A DNA stretch of 64,000 nucleotides. Source: Henriciella sp. (GTDB lineage: Bacteria > Pseudomonadota > Alphaproteobacteria > Caulobacterales > Hyphomonadaceae). A model generated the notes under the pieces. That model was not told the origin of the DNA. It ran no database searches and worked only from the letters and a program-made list of their open reading frames with translations. Each line of letters begins with the position of its first letter. The first letter of the stretch is position 1. Shown here piece by piece: positions 1 through 7,641 of the stretch. The stretch lies in the NCBI RefSeq assembly GCF_029936995.1, contig NZ_JAPYRE010000001.1, forward strand, positions 780,776-844,775. Reading direction: 5' to 3'. Position numbers and translations under genes: made by a program.

Positions 1-360
1 GCACAGGCACGCCTCAATGCCATGAATGAGGCTGAGCGGAGTGTCCACATCTGGGGAACCGTGCTGAACGATACCCTTTATCCGCTGGCCTATGGCGCTT
101 TCCTTGCCGGCCTCGCCGGGCGTTTTGCCGGACCACGCTGGATGGGGTGGGCCATGCTGCCCGCCTTCCTGGCTGTGCTCGCCGATTTCGCGGAGAATAT
201 GGTCCAGGTGCTCGCGCTGACCGGCAGCATGAACCTGCTGGCTTTCAAGTCAGTCCTGACACCGCTCAAGTTCGGCCTGTTGATTGGGGCTGCCATGCTC
301 GTCGTCTTACTTATCCTGATTGCGGGCGGTCGTTTCGTGCTAGGTAAGATGCGTGGCTGA
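1..360 (+). CDS. Hypothetical membrane protein, 5'-truncated by window edge
   Basis: The reading frame is open from base 1 (codons before the first ATG at 22 are in frame and lack a stop), so the gene probably begins upstream. At least 112 residues are visible. Three or four hydrophobic stretches (roughly residues 15-35, 40-60, 75-105 counted from the ATG) indicate an integral inner-membrane protein, with short basic loops such as RFAGPR. I recognise no family and no catalytic motif. It converges on the oxidoreductase at 368-2038, whose stop lies 7 bases beyond its own stop. The coding call rests on composition and hydrophobicity only. Confidence 0.6.
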   Translation, partial: AQARLNAMNEAERSVHIWGTVLNDTLYPLAYGAFLAGLAGRFAGPRWMGWAMLPAFLAVLADFAENMVQVLALTGSMNLLAFKSVLTPLKFGLLIGAAMLVVLLILIAGGRFVLGKMRG

Positions 361-367
361 AAACTGT

Positions 368-2038
368 TCAGGATATCTCAGCTATGGCGCGATGAATGTC
401 ACTTACGACGACAGATCCTTCCCCGACGCTTGAAGCCACGCGTTTTATCGAATTGATCCGTACATCCCCGACAGCATAGACGCGCGGCCAGCTGGTTTCA
501 TAACGTGTCGGCATACGGTCCAGAGGCCATCCCGCACGCACAAGATCAATATTCGCAAGATCGGTACCTGTTTTCACGAAACCCTTTTCATCACAACTCA
601 TATGTTCCGGCAGCCAGTCCGTGAATGGCGCTGCGCCGACAAACAGGAAGACAAACGGGGTTTCACAGCGTTCCGTCTTTCCGTTTGTGTTATCGCGGAA
701 CGTTGTTCCGGTGAGCCGGTCTGATAATGGATCAGCGCCATCGACACCGTGAAGCACATCGATTTCGGTTGCTGGGTGAAGATGTATGTTTGGGGCCTCT
801 TCCAGCCGCCGCACCAGATATTCCGACATGGTTTCACGGATGTCGGGCCGACGGTACAGGACGTGTACCGCTTTTGCCGTCTGGCTCAGGAAGACGGCGC
901 CCTGTCCGGCGGAATTGCCTGCACCTACGACAGCTACCTCCTGCCCGCTGCAAAGCTGTGCTTCCATGGGGGTTGCCCCATAGTAGATGCCACGGCCTTC
1001 ATAGCGCTCGAGATTGGCAACTGGCAGGCGCCTGTATTGCGCACCCGTTGCAATAACGATGGCCCGTCCGCGCAACTTGCGGTCATCCTTCAGTGTCAGG
1101 CAGTACTCATGGCCATTGCGTTCCAGTGCGACCGCCTGCGCAGGGGCGCCAATGCGGGCACCAAACTTCTGTGCCTGGACGGCGGCACGCGCCGCGAGGT
1201 CACGGCCAGACACCCCCATGGGAAAGCCGAGATAGTTCTCGATCTTTGATGAAGTGCCAGCCTGGCCGCCAGGGCCATCCGTATCCAGCGTGATGACACT
1301 CAGTCCCTCAGAGGCCGCATAGACGGATGCGGCAAGGCCGGCCGGGCCGGCTCCGACGACAATTACGTCAACCGTGCTGTTGTCTGGGAGCAGGTCCAGG
1401 CCAAATGCTTCGGAGAGCTCTGTAATGTCCGACCGGGACATGATGCGGGAACGGCCGCGAATAACAACGGGCAGGGTATCGGCGTCTATCTCGCGGGCAT
1501 CCATTATGCGCTGCGCCAGCGCTTCTTTTGCGGGATCCAGCCACACATGCGGTACACCATGCTTGGAGAGGAGGTCGCGTGCGGCGAAGACATGCCTGTC
1601 ATGGGCATCTCCGATAACGATGACAGAGCCGTGTTCGGCATCATGAGCAAAGGCCCGCCGCGCTGTGAGGGTGCGGACAAAAATGTCCGAGAGCGCTGAA
1701 TTTTCTACAAGAAGCCGCTGGAAGGATGCGTGCGGGATATGCAGGACGTCACCTGCCTCACCCATTTCCACTCGTGAAAGTGAGGCTTGGCCGGTCAGAA
1801 CCGTAATATCGCCAGCGAACTGGCCGCGCTCCATCCAGCCAACCCGTTTTTCACCCTCTGGTGTCTCGACAAGAATATCCGTGTATCCCGAGAGAGTAAC
1901 GAGGCAATCGGCACCAGCATCCCCCTCGGCGACAAGAGAAGTTCCGGCCTCGTGATGGCGGACTTTCCCATAGGCAATCAATTGTTCGAGATCGCTCTCA
2001 TTAAATGTGTAGTTCACGTCGGCTGGTGGTTTGGTCAT
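368..2038 (-). CDS. Cyclic-nucleotide-binding / thioredoxin-reductase-like FAD oxidoreductase fusion
   Basis: A 556-residue two-domain protein. Residues about 10-130 form a cNMP-binding (Crp-like) sensor domain. A linker of about 80 residues follows (begins VIVIGDAHDRHVFAARD and resembles a response-element or thioredoxin-fold module). Residues about 225-556 are a pyridine nucleotide-disulfide oxidoreductase: FAD motif VGAGPAGLAASVYAASEG, GGQAG...IENYLGFP, NADP motif VVGAGNSAGQGAVFLS and C-terminal VYAVGDVR. The overall fold is that of thioredoxin reductase, but the redox CxxC that should sit just before the NADP motif is not there (sequence ATPMEAQLCSGQEV has a single Cys). It may therefore be a flavoprotein that reduces something other than thioredoxin, or a ferredoxin/flavodoxin-type reductase. 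AGAGG precedes the ATG. It is divergent from the enoyl-CoA hydratase gene at 2118. Confidence 0.85.
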   Translation of the reverse strand: MTKPPADVNYTFNESDLEQLIAYGKVRHHEAGTSLVAEGDAGADCLVTLSGYTDILVETPEGEKRVGWMERGQFAGDITVLTGQASLSRVEMGEAGDVLHIPHASFQRLLVENSALSDIFVRTLTARRAFAHDAEHGSVIVIGDAHDRHVFAARDLLSKHGVPHVWLDPAKEALAQRIMDAREIDADTLPVVIRGRSRIMSRSDITELSEAFGLDLLPDNSTVDVIVVGAGPAGLAASVYAASEGLSVITLDTDGPGGQAGTSSKIENYLGFPMGVSGRDLAARAAVQAQKFGARIGAPAQAVALERNGHEYCLTLKDDRKLRGRAIVIATGAQYRRLPVANLERYEGRGIYYGATPMEAQLCSGQEVAVVGAGNSAGQGAVFLSQTAKAVHVLYRRPDIRETMSEYLVRRLEEAPNIHLHPATEIDVLHGVDGADPLSDRLTGTTFRDNTNGKTERCETPFVFLFVGAAPFTDWLPEHMSCDEKGFVKTGTDLANIDLVRAGWPLDRMPTRYETSWPRVYAVGDVRINSIKRVASSVGEGSVVVSDIHRAIAEIS

Positions 2039-2117
2039 GAATTGCCTCTTGGAGAAAACTCCGCCAGCAGGCTAAGTCTGGCGCAACTGAAAATAGGAAT
2101 AATGCTGGAGGAATGCC

Positions 2118-2894
2118 ATGACTGAACCAATCGTTCTCGTCGAACGCGACGGCCCAGTTGCTATCGTTACGCTCAACCGCCCGGATGCGCTGAACGCGCT
2201 CAGCCGGGCATTGCGCAAGGAGATCGTGAAAACCTTTCAGGATCTGGCGAAGGATGACACGGTGCGCGCGGTTGTCCTGACGGGCAAGGGCCGGGCTTTT
2301 ACGGCCGGGGTCGACCTCAAGGAAGCTGGCCAGACAGGGTTTGCGCTTGGTGCTGATGGGGGCGAAATCGATCTCGCCAAGGGGCTTGAAGCTTTCCCAT
2401 GGCCGATCATCGGGGCAATCAACGGCTTTGCGATTACGGGCGGGTTTGAGCTTGCCTTGATGTGCGATGTCCTGATTGCGTCGGAAGACGCAAAGTTTGC
2501 AGACACTCACGCCCGTGTCGGCATCGTACCGGGCTGGGGGCTGAGCCAGAAACTTTCACGCATGATCGGCATAAGCCGGGCCAAGGAGCTGTCTTTCACG
2601 GGCAATTTCCTCACCGCTGATACGGCTGAACGCTGGGGCCTGGTGAACCGCGTCTGCAAAGCCGATGAACTCCTCCCGGCGGCCATTCAGCTCGGTCATG
2701 ACATGGCAAGTTGCCAGCCGGACATGTTGAAGAAATACAAGCAACTGATCGATGAAGGGTTTGCTGCCACTTATGGCGACTCGCTTGCTCTTGAGATCAA
2801 GCGGTCGGCAGAACACGCTGCCAGCGTTACGGCAGAAAGTGTCGAGGAAGCTCGCAAGGCCGTAACGGAGCGGGGCAGGGGCCAGCAGGGCTGA
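2118..2894 (+). CDS. Enoyl-CoA hydratase/isomerase family protein (atypical active site)
   Basis: A 258-residue crotonase-fold protein. It carries the oxyanion-hole segments GRAFTAGVDLKE (about 55-66) and INGFAITGGFELAL (about 100-113). In typical hydratases the next segment is GLPEVxLGxxPGxGGTQ with two catalytic Glu. Here it reads THARVGIVPGWGLSQKL, and neither Glu is in the usual place. This variant is known in a subgroup of EchA-like proteins, so the reaction on acyl-CoA cannot be assigned. GGAGG at about 2107 gives a strong ribosome-binding site. It is divergent from the cNMP/FAD oxidoreductase, and a thiolase lies 0.5 kb downstream, which suggests a role in fatty-acyl or related CoA metabolism. 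Confidence 0.85.
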   Translation: MTEPIVLVERDGPVAIVTLNRPDALNALSRALRKEIVKTFQDLAKDDTVRAVVLTGKGRAFTAGVDLKEAGQTGFALGADGGEIDLAKGLEAFPWPIIGAINGFAITGGFELALMCDVLIASEDAKFADTHARVGIVPGWGLSQKLSRMIGISRAKELSFTGNFLTADTAERWGLVNRVCKADELLPAAIQLGHDMASCQPDMLKKYKQLIDEGFAATYGDSLALEIKRSAEHAASVTAESVEEARKAVTERGRGQQG

Positions 2895-2987
2895 TTCCTG
2901 TGGTCAGACATGGCTTCACGCGTTGGTGAAGCAACCGCAAGGCTGGTTGCCGCGTTCTGTTGGTGTAACCACACTGGAGCCATACCC

Positions 2988-3296
2988 ATGCCCCGTCTAA
3001 CAGTCTCACTCGTCGCAGCGATAGTTGCGTTGCCTGCCACAGCGCAAATCGCCACCAGCAACGAAGACGGGGCAACCGGCGCCTATTCCAACGAGGTCGA
3101 TTCATCGTTCACGTCTGAGAGCCGTTTCGGTCCTCGTACGGCGATTGATGACCTTCGCGCCGATGTCGACCGTGACAAGGAGCAGATTGAGCGCGTACGC
3201 CAGAAACTACTCCAGGAGCGCCAGGCACCGACACGGATTGAACCCTTCGTTCCGCCTCCTGCGCCTGAAGACGAACGCGAACAGCCTGAGCAATAG
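2988..3296 (+). CDS. Small exported protein of unknown function
   Basis: A 102-residue protein. The start at 2988 (GGAG about 10 bases upstream) is preferred over an in-frame upstream start at 2910, because it gives a clean signal peptide: MPRLTVSLVAAIVALPATAQ, with cleavage after the Ala-Gln region. The mature part is acidic. It has a short predicted coiled coil (about residues 58-85, DDLRADVDRDKEQIERVRQK) and ends in a Pro/Glu-rich tail. I recognise no family. It lies between two CoA-metabolism genes on the same strand but shows no functional tie to them. Export to the periplasm is inferred from the signal peptide. Confidence 0.6.
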   Translation: MPRLTVSLVAAIVALPATAQIATSNEDGATGAYSNEVDSSFTSESRFGPRTAIDDLRADVDRDKEQIERVRQKLLQERQAPTRIEPFVPPPAPEDEREQPEQ

Positions 3297-3427
3297 TTCA
3301 GGCGGCTCAGAGCGCCCGGAGATGCTGCAACATGTCGGGGCTTGTCCCTGAGGCAGGGCGAGAATCCCCTTGTCAGGCCCTGACATATTGGCTGTAACGC
3401 ACTCCAATTACCGAGGGAGTGTATATC

Positions 3428-4642
3428 ATGAAAGACGTCGTCATCTGTTCGCCACTGAGAACGCCAGTGGCAGGTTTTGGTGGAAGCTTTCGGGACGTGC
3501 AGGCGCACGATCTCGCCTCGCATGTCGTCAAGGAGCTGATGGCGCGAACGAAACTTCCCGCTGAAGCGGTCGATGACAGTGTCTTTGCCCAGTGCTACCC
3601 GTCCATGGAAGCGCCAGCGCTAGGCCGCGTTGCCGCTCTGGATGCGGGACTGACCACAGGCACAGCCGGCATACAGATCGACCGGCGTTGCGGCTCGGGA
3701 TTGCAGGCAGTCATCTACGCCATCATGCAGATTGCGACCGGAGCGAGCGATGTCATGATCGCTGGCGGCGCGGAGAGCATGTCAAATGCGCCTTTCTTCT
3801 CGACCAATATGCGCTGGACCATCAAAGGCGACGGCCTGATGCTGCATGATGGTCTGACACGTGGACGCTACACGGCGGGCGGCAAGAACCATCCTGTCGC
3901 TGGCGGCATGATCGAGACGGCCGAGAACCTCCGCCGGGATTACCAGATTACCCGTGAGGCTCAGGACGAATTCGCCTATAACTCGCATATGAAGGCCGCT
4001 GCCGCGCAATCCAGCGGGAAGTTTGCAGAAGAAATTGTTTCCTACACAGTAAAGGGTCGCAAGAGCGATACCGTGGTAACGGATGATGAGCATATCCGCG
4101 CCGACTCATCGCTCGAAAAACTCTCGAGCCTGCGTGCGATCCGCGGCAAGCAGGACCCTGAATCCACTGTGACAGCAGGGAATGCCTCCGGACAGAATGA
4201 TGGAGCTGCTGCCTGTATCGTCTGCACCCGTGAAGCGGCAGACAAGTATGGCCTCCAGCCTATGGCGCGGTTGGTCTCCTGGTCGGTTGCCGGCGTCGGG
4301 CCGGAAGTCATGGGGATTGGCCCGGTTCCGTCCAGCCAGAAGGCGCTTGAGCGCGCCGGCCTCAAACTGTCAGACATAGACCTGATAGAGCTCAACGAGG
4401 CTTTCGCTGCACAGGTGCTTGCCTGCACGAAGGCGTTGGGTTTCGACGATGAGGATTATGAGCGCCTGAATGTGAACGGGTCCGGAATTTCACTTGGTCA
4501 CCCGGTGGGCTGCACGGGGGTGCGTATCCTTACCACGATGCTGCATGAAATGGAGCGCCGTGAGGCCCGTTACGGTCTTGAGACCATGTGTATCGGCGGT
4601 GGTCAGGGGCTTGCTGCAATCTTTGAGCGGGTAACGGCCTGA
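3428..4642 (+). CDS. Acetyl-CoA acetyltransferase (thiolase)
   Basis: A 404-residue thiolase that makes or cleaves acetoacetyl-CoA or 3-ketoacyl-CoA. The nucleophilic Cys lies in DRRCGSGLQAV (Cys-88). The C-terminal NEAFAAQ, GSGISLGHPVGCTG (His) and CIGGGQG (Cys) motifs complete the active site. The ATG at 3428 is chosen because GAGGGAG ends 8 bases before it; a GTG at 3419 lies inside that Shine-Dalgarno sequence. Length is normal for the family. Biosynthetic versus degradative use cannot be told from the sequence; the crotonase at 2118 is a possible partner. tRNA-Leu follows 53 bases downstream. Confidence 0.93.
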   Translation: MKDVVICSPLRTPVAGFGGSFRDVQAHDLASHVVKELMARTKLPAEAVDDSVFAQCYPSMEAPALGRVAALDAGLTTGTAGIQIDRRCGSGLQAVIYAIMQIATGASDVMIAGGAESMSNAPFFSTNMRWTIKGDGLMLHDGLTRGRYTAGGKNHPVAGGMIETAENLRRDYQITREAQDEFAYNSHMKAAAAQSSGKFAEEIVSYTVKGRKSDTVVTDDEHIRADSSLEKLSSLRAIRGKQDPESTVTAGNASGQNDGAAACIVCTREAADKYGLQPMARLVSWSVAGVGPEVMGIGPVPSSQKALERAGLKLSDIDLIELNEAFAAQVLACTKALGFDDEDYERLNVNGSGISLGHPVGCTGVRILTTMLHEMERREARYGLETMCIGGGQGLAAIFERVTA

Positions 4643-4695
4643 GCTGCATTCCCTTGAGCAAGTTCAGCAGCTAGTAGAACTTTCAAGCTGGCCAA

Positions 4696-4782
4696 GCGGG
4701 CGTGGCGAAATTGGTAAACGCAAGGGACTTAAAATCCCTCGGCCGTATGGCCTTGCCGGTTCAAGTCCGGCCGCCCGCACCA
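4696..4782 (+). tRNA. tRNA-Leu (TAA)
   Basis: An 87-base tRNA with acceptor GCGGGCG pairing CGCCCGC, discriminator A and an encoded CCA at 4780-4782. The anticodon stem is AGGGA/TCCCT around loop CTTAAAA, giving anticodon TAA. A long variable arm (CGGCCGTATGGCCTTG) and GGTTCAAGTCC T-arm fit the class II leucine tRNA. Confidence 0.97.
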
Positions 4783-4799
4783 TCAGGTTTCCCGATATT

Positions 4800-5126
4800 T
4801 TATGAAATACGGTTGTCATCTTCACGTGGTTGCTGCTCAGCAATCGCGTCGACATCCATCTTGCATTCAGGAGTATCGTTCAGAGCCGACTGGCTAACGA
4901 TGAGTGCAGAGCGCACATCACCATTATCCTCCGTAATCGGCAGGGCATAATTTCCGGTATCATGTCCGAAGTCCGACCGTACAGGTATGAGGGAAATGCC
5001 CGTTTCGCAGGCTTGCGTCACCGTCGCCTTTTCAGCCGATGTGAGATGCACTTCTCCTGCCAGAGCAGGGCCACTGGCAAGTATGCCGGCTGACAGGGCT
5101 GCAAGGATCATTCTGGAAACGGTCAT
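4800..5126 (-). CDS. Small exported protein of unknown function, EcfG-type promoter
   Basis: A 108-residue protein with an N-terminal signal peptide (MTVSRMILAALSAGILASG followed by PALAGE, likely cleavage after ALA). The mature domain has two cysteines (ACETG and ECKMD) that could form a disulfide in the periplasm. No family is recognised. Its stop lies 17 bases from the 3' end of tRNA-Leu. About 35 bases upstream of the start is a perfect GGAAC-N16-CGTT element (5161-5185, minus strand), which places the gene in the general stress regulon of EcfG. Function is unknown; the regulatory assignment is an inference from that motif. Confidence 0.7.
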   Translation of the reverse strand: MTVSRMILAALSAGILASGPALAGEVHLTSAEKATVTQACETGISLIPVRSDFGHDTGNYALPITEDNGDVRSALIVSQSALNDTPECKMDVDAIAEQQPREDDNRIS

Positions 5127-5160
5127 TCTGATATGTCCAGTCTGGTTGAACTCTGGAATG

Positions 5161-5185
5161 AACGTCAGCCTGCAATAATTGTTCC
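5161..5185 (-). promoter_or_regulatory. EcfG-type promoter for the exported protein at 4800-5126
   Basis: On the minus strand, GGAAC (5185-5181) and CGTT (5164-5161) are separated by exactly 16 bases. This matches the GGAAC-N16/17-CGTT consensus of alphaproteobacterial general stress sigma factors. It lies about 35 bases before the ATG at 5126. Confidence 0.8.
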
Positions 5186-5255
5186 TCCTGGAACTGCGAA
5201 TAAGTAAGCAATTTTTAATCTGCCACCCGGTCCGCCAGCGACGGCTTCAGGCGAA

Positions 5256-5912
5256 TCATCCTGTGCGAATCAGGATGAAAACAAACACCGAGTACAACGT
5301 TGACAGTGTGATGAATTTTCCTGCGGAAGCGAGCATGAATGGCCGCAGGTCATGCCAGCTTGTCTCACGCGCAATATTGGCGACCTCACGTGCAATTTCC
5401 TTGGTCATCTCGTCCATATTGTGCCCGCCCAGCGCGAGCATGATTTTGGTTGTCCGACCGGGTTCGAGTTCGCCAACCTCTTCCAGGACCTGTTCAAACA
5501 CGAGGGCAGCGACGACCTCCCCGACTGTCTTGCGGGGCCGCCAGCCATAATCATGCAGTTTCGTGGCAATCAGCCGGACGGTGGGGAAAAAAACGATAAT
5601 GTCCCGAATCAGGAAAATCGCGATCAGCAGGATCGTGACAATTGTAAATGCCAGGTGCGGGTAAAGTCCCAGACGATAGCCCAGCCAGGTCATCATCAGG
5701 AGCAAGGCTTTCACAAAAACAGTCTTTACGAACTGCGTTATGCTTTCCCGGAGATAGTCTTCGGCATGGCCCCTGATGCGATCGCGTGCATCCTCGGCAG
5801 CTTGGTGGATTATGGATTGCTTCTTGCGGTTGATCGCGCCGGAGATCACCTTCCGGCCAATCGTCACGCCCGTGGTCAGGGCTGACACAAAAAGAAAGGT
5901 TGCTCTCAACAT
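5256..5912 (-). CDS. Hypothetical inner-membrane protein, stress operon
   Basis: A 218-residue protein. It has an amphipathic/basic N-terminus with an Ala/Arg-rich helical segment (NRKKQSIIHQAAEDARDRIR). Two adjacent membrane segments follow (about 68-85 and 90-110, TIVTILLIAIFLIRDIIVFF), then a soluble helical part, and a final hydrophobic segment closes the C-terminus (about 197-215). No known family is recognised. GGGAG six bases before the ATG supports the start. It lies 69 bases downstream of the YqjE-like gene on the same strand, so it is probably the last gene of the DUF883/YqjE-like operon controlled by the EcfG promoter at 6774-6798. A role in envelope stress is inferred from that context only. 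Confidence 0.7.
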   Translation of the reverse strand: MLRATFLFVSALTTGVTIGRKVISGAINRKKQSIIHQAAEDARDRIRGHAEDYLRESITQFVKTVFVKALLLMMTWLGYRLGLYPHLAFTIVTILLIAIFLIRDIIVFFPTVRLIATKLHDYGWRPRKTVGEVVAALVFEQVLEEVGELEPGRTTKIMLALGGHNMDEMTKEIAREVANIARETSWHDLRPFMLASAGKFITLSTLYSVFVFILIRTG

Positions 5913-5981
5913 CCATGTCTCCCGGACTTAGGGTGAGAGCAACTGACTTGTCTGTCTACTACTGTCTCAGGCATGAGCTGT

Positions 5982-6380
5982 TTACATCAGCTCATCCATG
6001 ATCTTCTGCAAGCCTTTTGATGCCTGATCCGGGTTGCTGACCAGAAGGTATCCCGCTGCCAGAGCCATTGATGCCGCGGTAAGGGGCCTCTTTTCGACAA
6101 GAGATGAAATCGCGTCAAAGGGAAGCTCTGCAAGCATGTCTGCGGTCGCATGTTCGAACTGGTCGAGCTCTTCTTCAGTCGATTTTCCCGGCTTCAGGAA
6201 AACGAGCACACAGATACATGCCACGAAAAGCAGCACAGAAGCTGCCGTTACGGTGGCCCAGAGAAGCCCCATCACCGGTATCAGCGCGAGCACTCCAGCC
6301 ACCGTCAAAGCGGTGGTGCCGGCAAGCCCGAAAAAGGCCGCACCGGCACCCGCAATTATTCTGAGTTTTGCAGCATCCAT
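5982..6380 (-). CDS. YqjE / holin-X-like membrane protein
   Basis: A 132-residue protein with two strongly hydrophobic helices (about 12-35 and 40-63, connected by a short turn). A charged segment follows (KPGKSTEEELDQFEHATADM) and then a third hydrophobic stretch (AASMALAAGYLLVS). This layout resembles the YqjE/phage-holin superfamily III proteins that commonly sit beside ElaB/YqjD (DUF883) genes, and here the DUF883 gene ends 9 bases upstream. It is presumed to act at the inner membrane under stress. Similarity was judged by layout, not by alignment, so the family name is tentative. The two genes are almost certainly co-transcribed. Confidence 0.7.
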   Translation of the reverse strand: MDAAKLRIIAGAGAAFFGLAGTTALTVAGVLALIPVMGLLWATVTAASVLLFVACICVLVFLKPGKSTEEELDQFEHATADMLAELPFDAISSLVEKRPLTAASMALAAGYLLVSNPDQASKGLQKIMDELM

Positions 6381-6389
6381 TACGGCGGC

Positions 6390-6734
6390 CTATTTGCGGC
6401 GCAGTGCTGCAAGAAGGACCCCTGTGCCGAAGGCAATGCCGACAGCTGCCATGGGATTTTCACGGACCTGCGTTTCCACATAGTCCTTGGCTGAATTGGC
6501 GCGTTTCGTAGCCTTTTCGGCATAGTCGCGTCCACGTTCGAGATTCTTGTCGAACTCGACCGAGGATCTGCCTTTGACATATTTGCTCGAATTGCTTGCA
6601 AGAGAACTGATATCCTCACGAAGCTGAGCAATGTCCTGCTTCAGGGCATCGTAATCCTGTTGAGCTGCTTTCGCTGCGTCTGCTGCCATATCTTTAGCCC
6701 CATTGCTTTTGGTTGTTGTCGTTTTGGTCGCCAT
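6390..6734 (-). CDS. DUF883 / ElaB-YqjD family membrane-anchored protein
   Basis: A 114-residue protein. A Thr/Lys/Ala-rich N-terminus leads into a long helix with coiled-coil character (about 25-85: YDALKQDIAQLREDISSLA and following). The typical C-terminal ending follows: VRENPMAAVGIAFGTGVLLA then RRK, a single membrane anchor. Known ElaB/YqjD members bind ribosomes at the inner membrane in stationary phase. The start at 6734 is set by GAGGAG eight bases upstream; a longer frame reaching 6878 runs through the promoter. A perfect EcfG promoter (6774-6798) lies 40 bases upstream. First gene of a three-gene stress operon (with 5982-6380 and 5256-5912). Confidence 0.88.
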   Translation of the reverse strand: MATKTTTTKSNGAKDMAADAAKAAQQDYDALKQDIAQLREDISSLASNSSKYVKGRSSVEFDKNLERGRDYAEKATKRANSAKDYVETQVRENPMAAVGIAFGTGVLLAALRRK

Positions 6735-6773
6735 TGTGTGTAACTCCTCAGAGCTTAGATCACTTGATTGATA

Positions 6774-6798
6774 AACGAGGAGGTCTCCGCGTCGTTCC
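6774..6798 (-). promoter_or_regulatory. EcfG-type promoter of the DUF883 operon
   Basis: On the minus strand GGAAC (6798-6794), 16 bases, then CGTT (6777-6774, extended CGTTT). Perfect match to the general stress promoter consensus, 40 bases before the ATG at 6734. Confidence 0.83.
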
Positions 6799-6840
6799 AT
6801 TGTTGCGGCTATTGCCTGCGAATATTCAGGAACACCGGAG

Positions 6841-7635
6841 ATGGACGCAGAGTTCAGAGTAGGCATGAGTGTGTTCAAGAGACGATTGGCCCAGTACGTT
6901 CAGCTCGAGAGTGATGCCTGGACATTATTCGATGAGCTGGAGCGTCAGGATAACGTCTTCCGTGCGGGAGAAGACATTATCCAGGCCGGGGAGAAGGCAA
7001 ACGAGGTTTTTATCCTTCAGTCAGGATGGGCTATTCGTTACAGGCTGCTTGAGGACGGGCGCCGACAGATTGTGAATTTCATGCTTCCCGGAGACGTGTT
7101 CGACCTGCAGGCTCTCGCAGATCTTCAGGCCGATCACTCCGTGACCGCCATTACCGAATGTCATGTAGCAATTATTCCCTCAAATCCCTTTATCGCCATG
7201 CTTCAGGGATCAGGCAGACTGGCTTCGGCTTTCTGGTGGTCGGCGGTCCAGGAGGAATCCATTCTGCGTGAGCAGATTGTACGCATCGGGCGCAGGTCGG
7301 CGCGAGAGCGAATCGGACACCTGCTGCTTGAGCTGCACCGCCGCTATATCGGCGCGACAGGCGACGAGGTCGACCGCTTGAACATGCCGCTCACACGCGC
7401 GGACATTGCCGATGCCCTAGGCCTTACCCCGGTTCATGTATCCCGGACGATGTCGGCCATGCGCCGCTCGGGTCTTATCAAGGAAGAAAAAGGCTCAATC
7501 ACGCTTGAGGACCGGGACCGTCTGGCGCGTCTGTCCTATTTTGATGTGGATTATCTGCACCTGAGAAAGCTCAACCTGCTGAGTGCTGAGGTTATGCCAG
7601 AAGATAGCGCTACGGGGGAACTGGGCGACAGCTAG
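6841..7635 (+). CDS. Crp/Fnr family transcriptional regulator
   Basis: A 264-residue regulator. The N-terminal cNMP-binding-type beta barrel is at about 30-145 (IIQAGEKANEVFILQSGWAI, FMLPGDVFDLQAL). A long dimer helix follows, and then a winged helix-turn-helix at about 175-235 (LTRADIADALGLTPVHVSRT MSAMRR). The cysteine set of oxygen-sensing FNR proteins is absent, and the phosphate-binding residues of cAMP-responsive CRP are not clear, so the ligand is unknown. AGGAA eight bases before the ATG supports the start at 6841; 6865 is an alternative. It is divergent from the DUF883 stress operon and shares its 106-base intergenic region. Confidence 0.9.
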   Translation: MDAEFRVGMSVFKRRLAQYVQLESDAWTLFDELERQDNVFRAGEDIIQAGEKANEVFILQSGWAIRYRLLEDGRRQIVNFMLPGDVFDLQALADLQADHSVTAITECHVAIIPSNPFIAMLQGSGRLASAFWWSAVQEESILREQIVRIGRRSARERIGHLLLELHRRYIGATGDEVDRLNMPLTRADIADALGLTPVHVSRTMSAMRRSGLIKEEKGSITLEDRDRLARLSYFDVDYLHLRKLNLLSAEVMPEDSATGELGDS

Positions 7636-7641
7636 GGTCGC

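Noticed and set aside
5190..5215. Plus-strand GGAAC next to the minus-strand EcfG promoter
   Set aside because: The sequence 16-17 bases downstream is AT-rich without CGTT, and no plus-strand gene follows.
6830..6855. GGAAC followed 16 bases later by GAGT near the Crp-like gene start
   Set aside because: The -10 does not match CGTT and the element overlaps the coding start at 6841.
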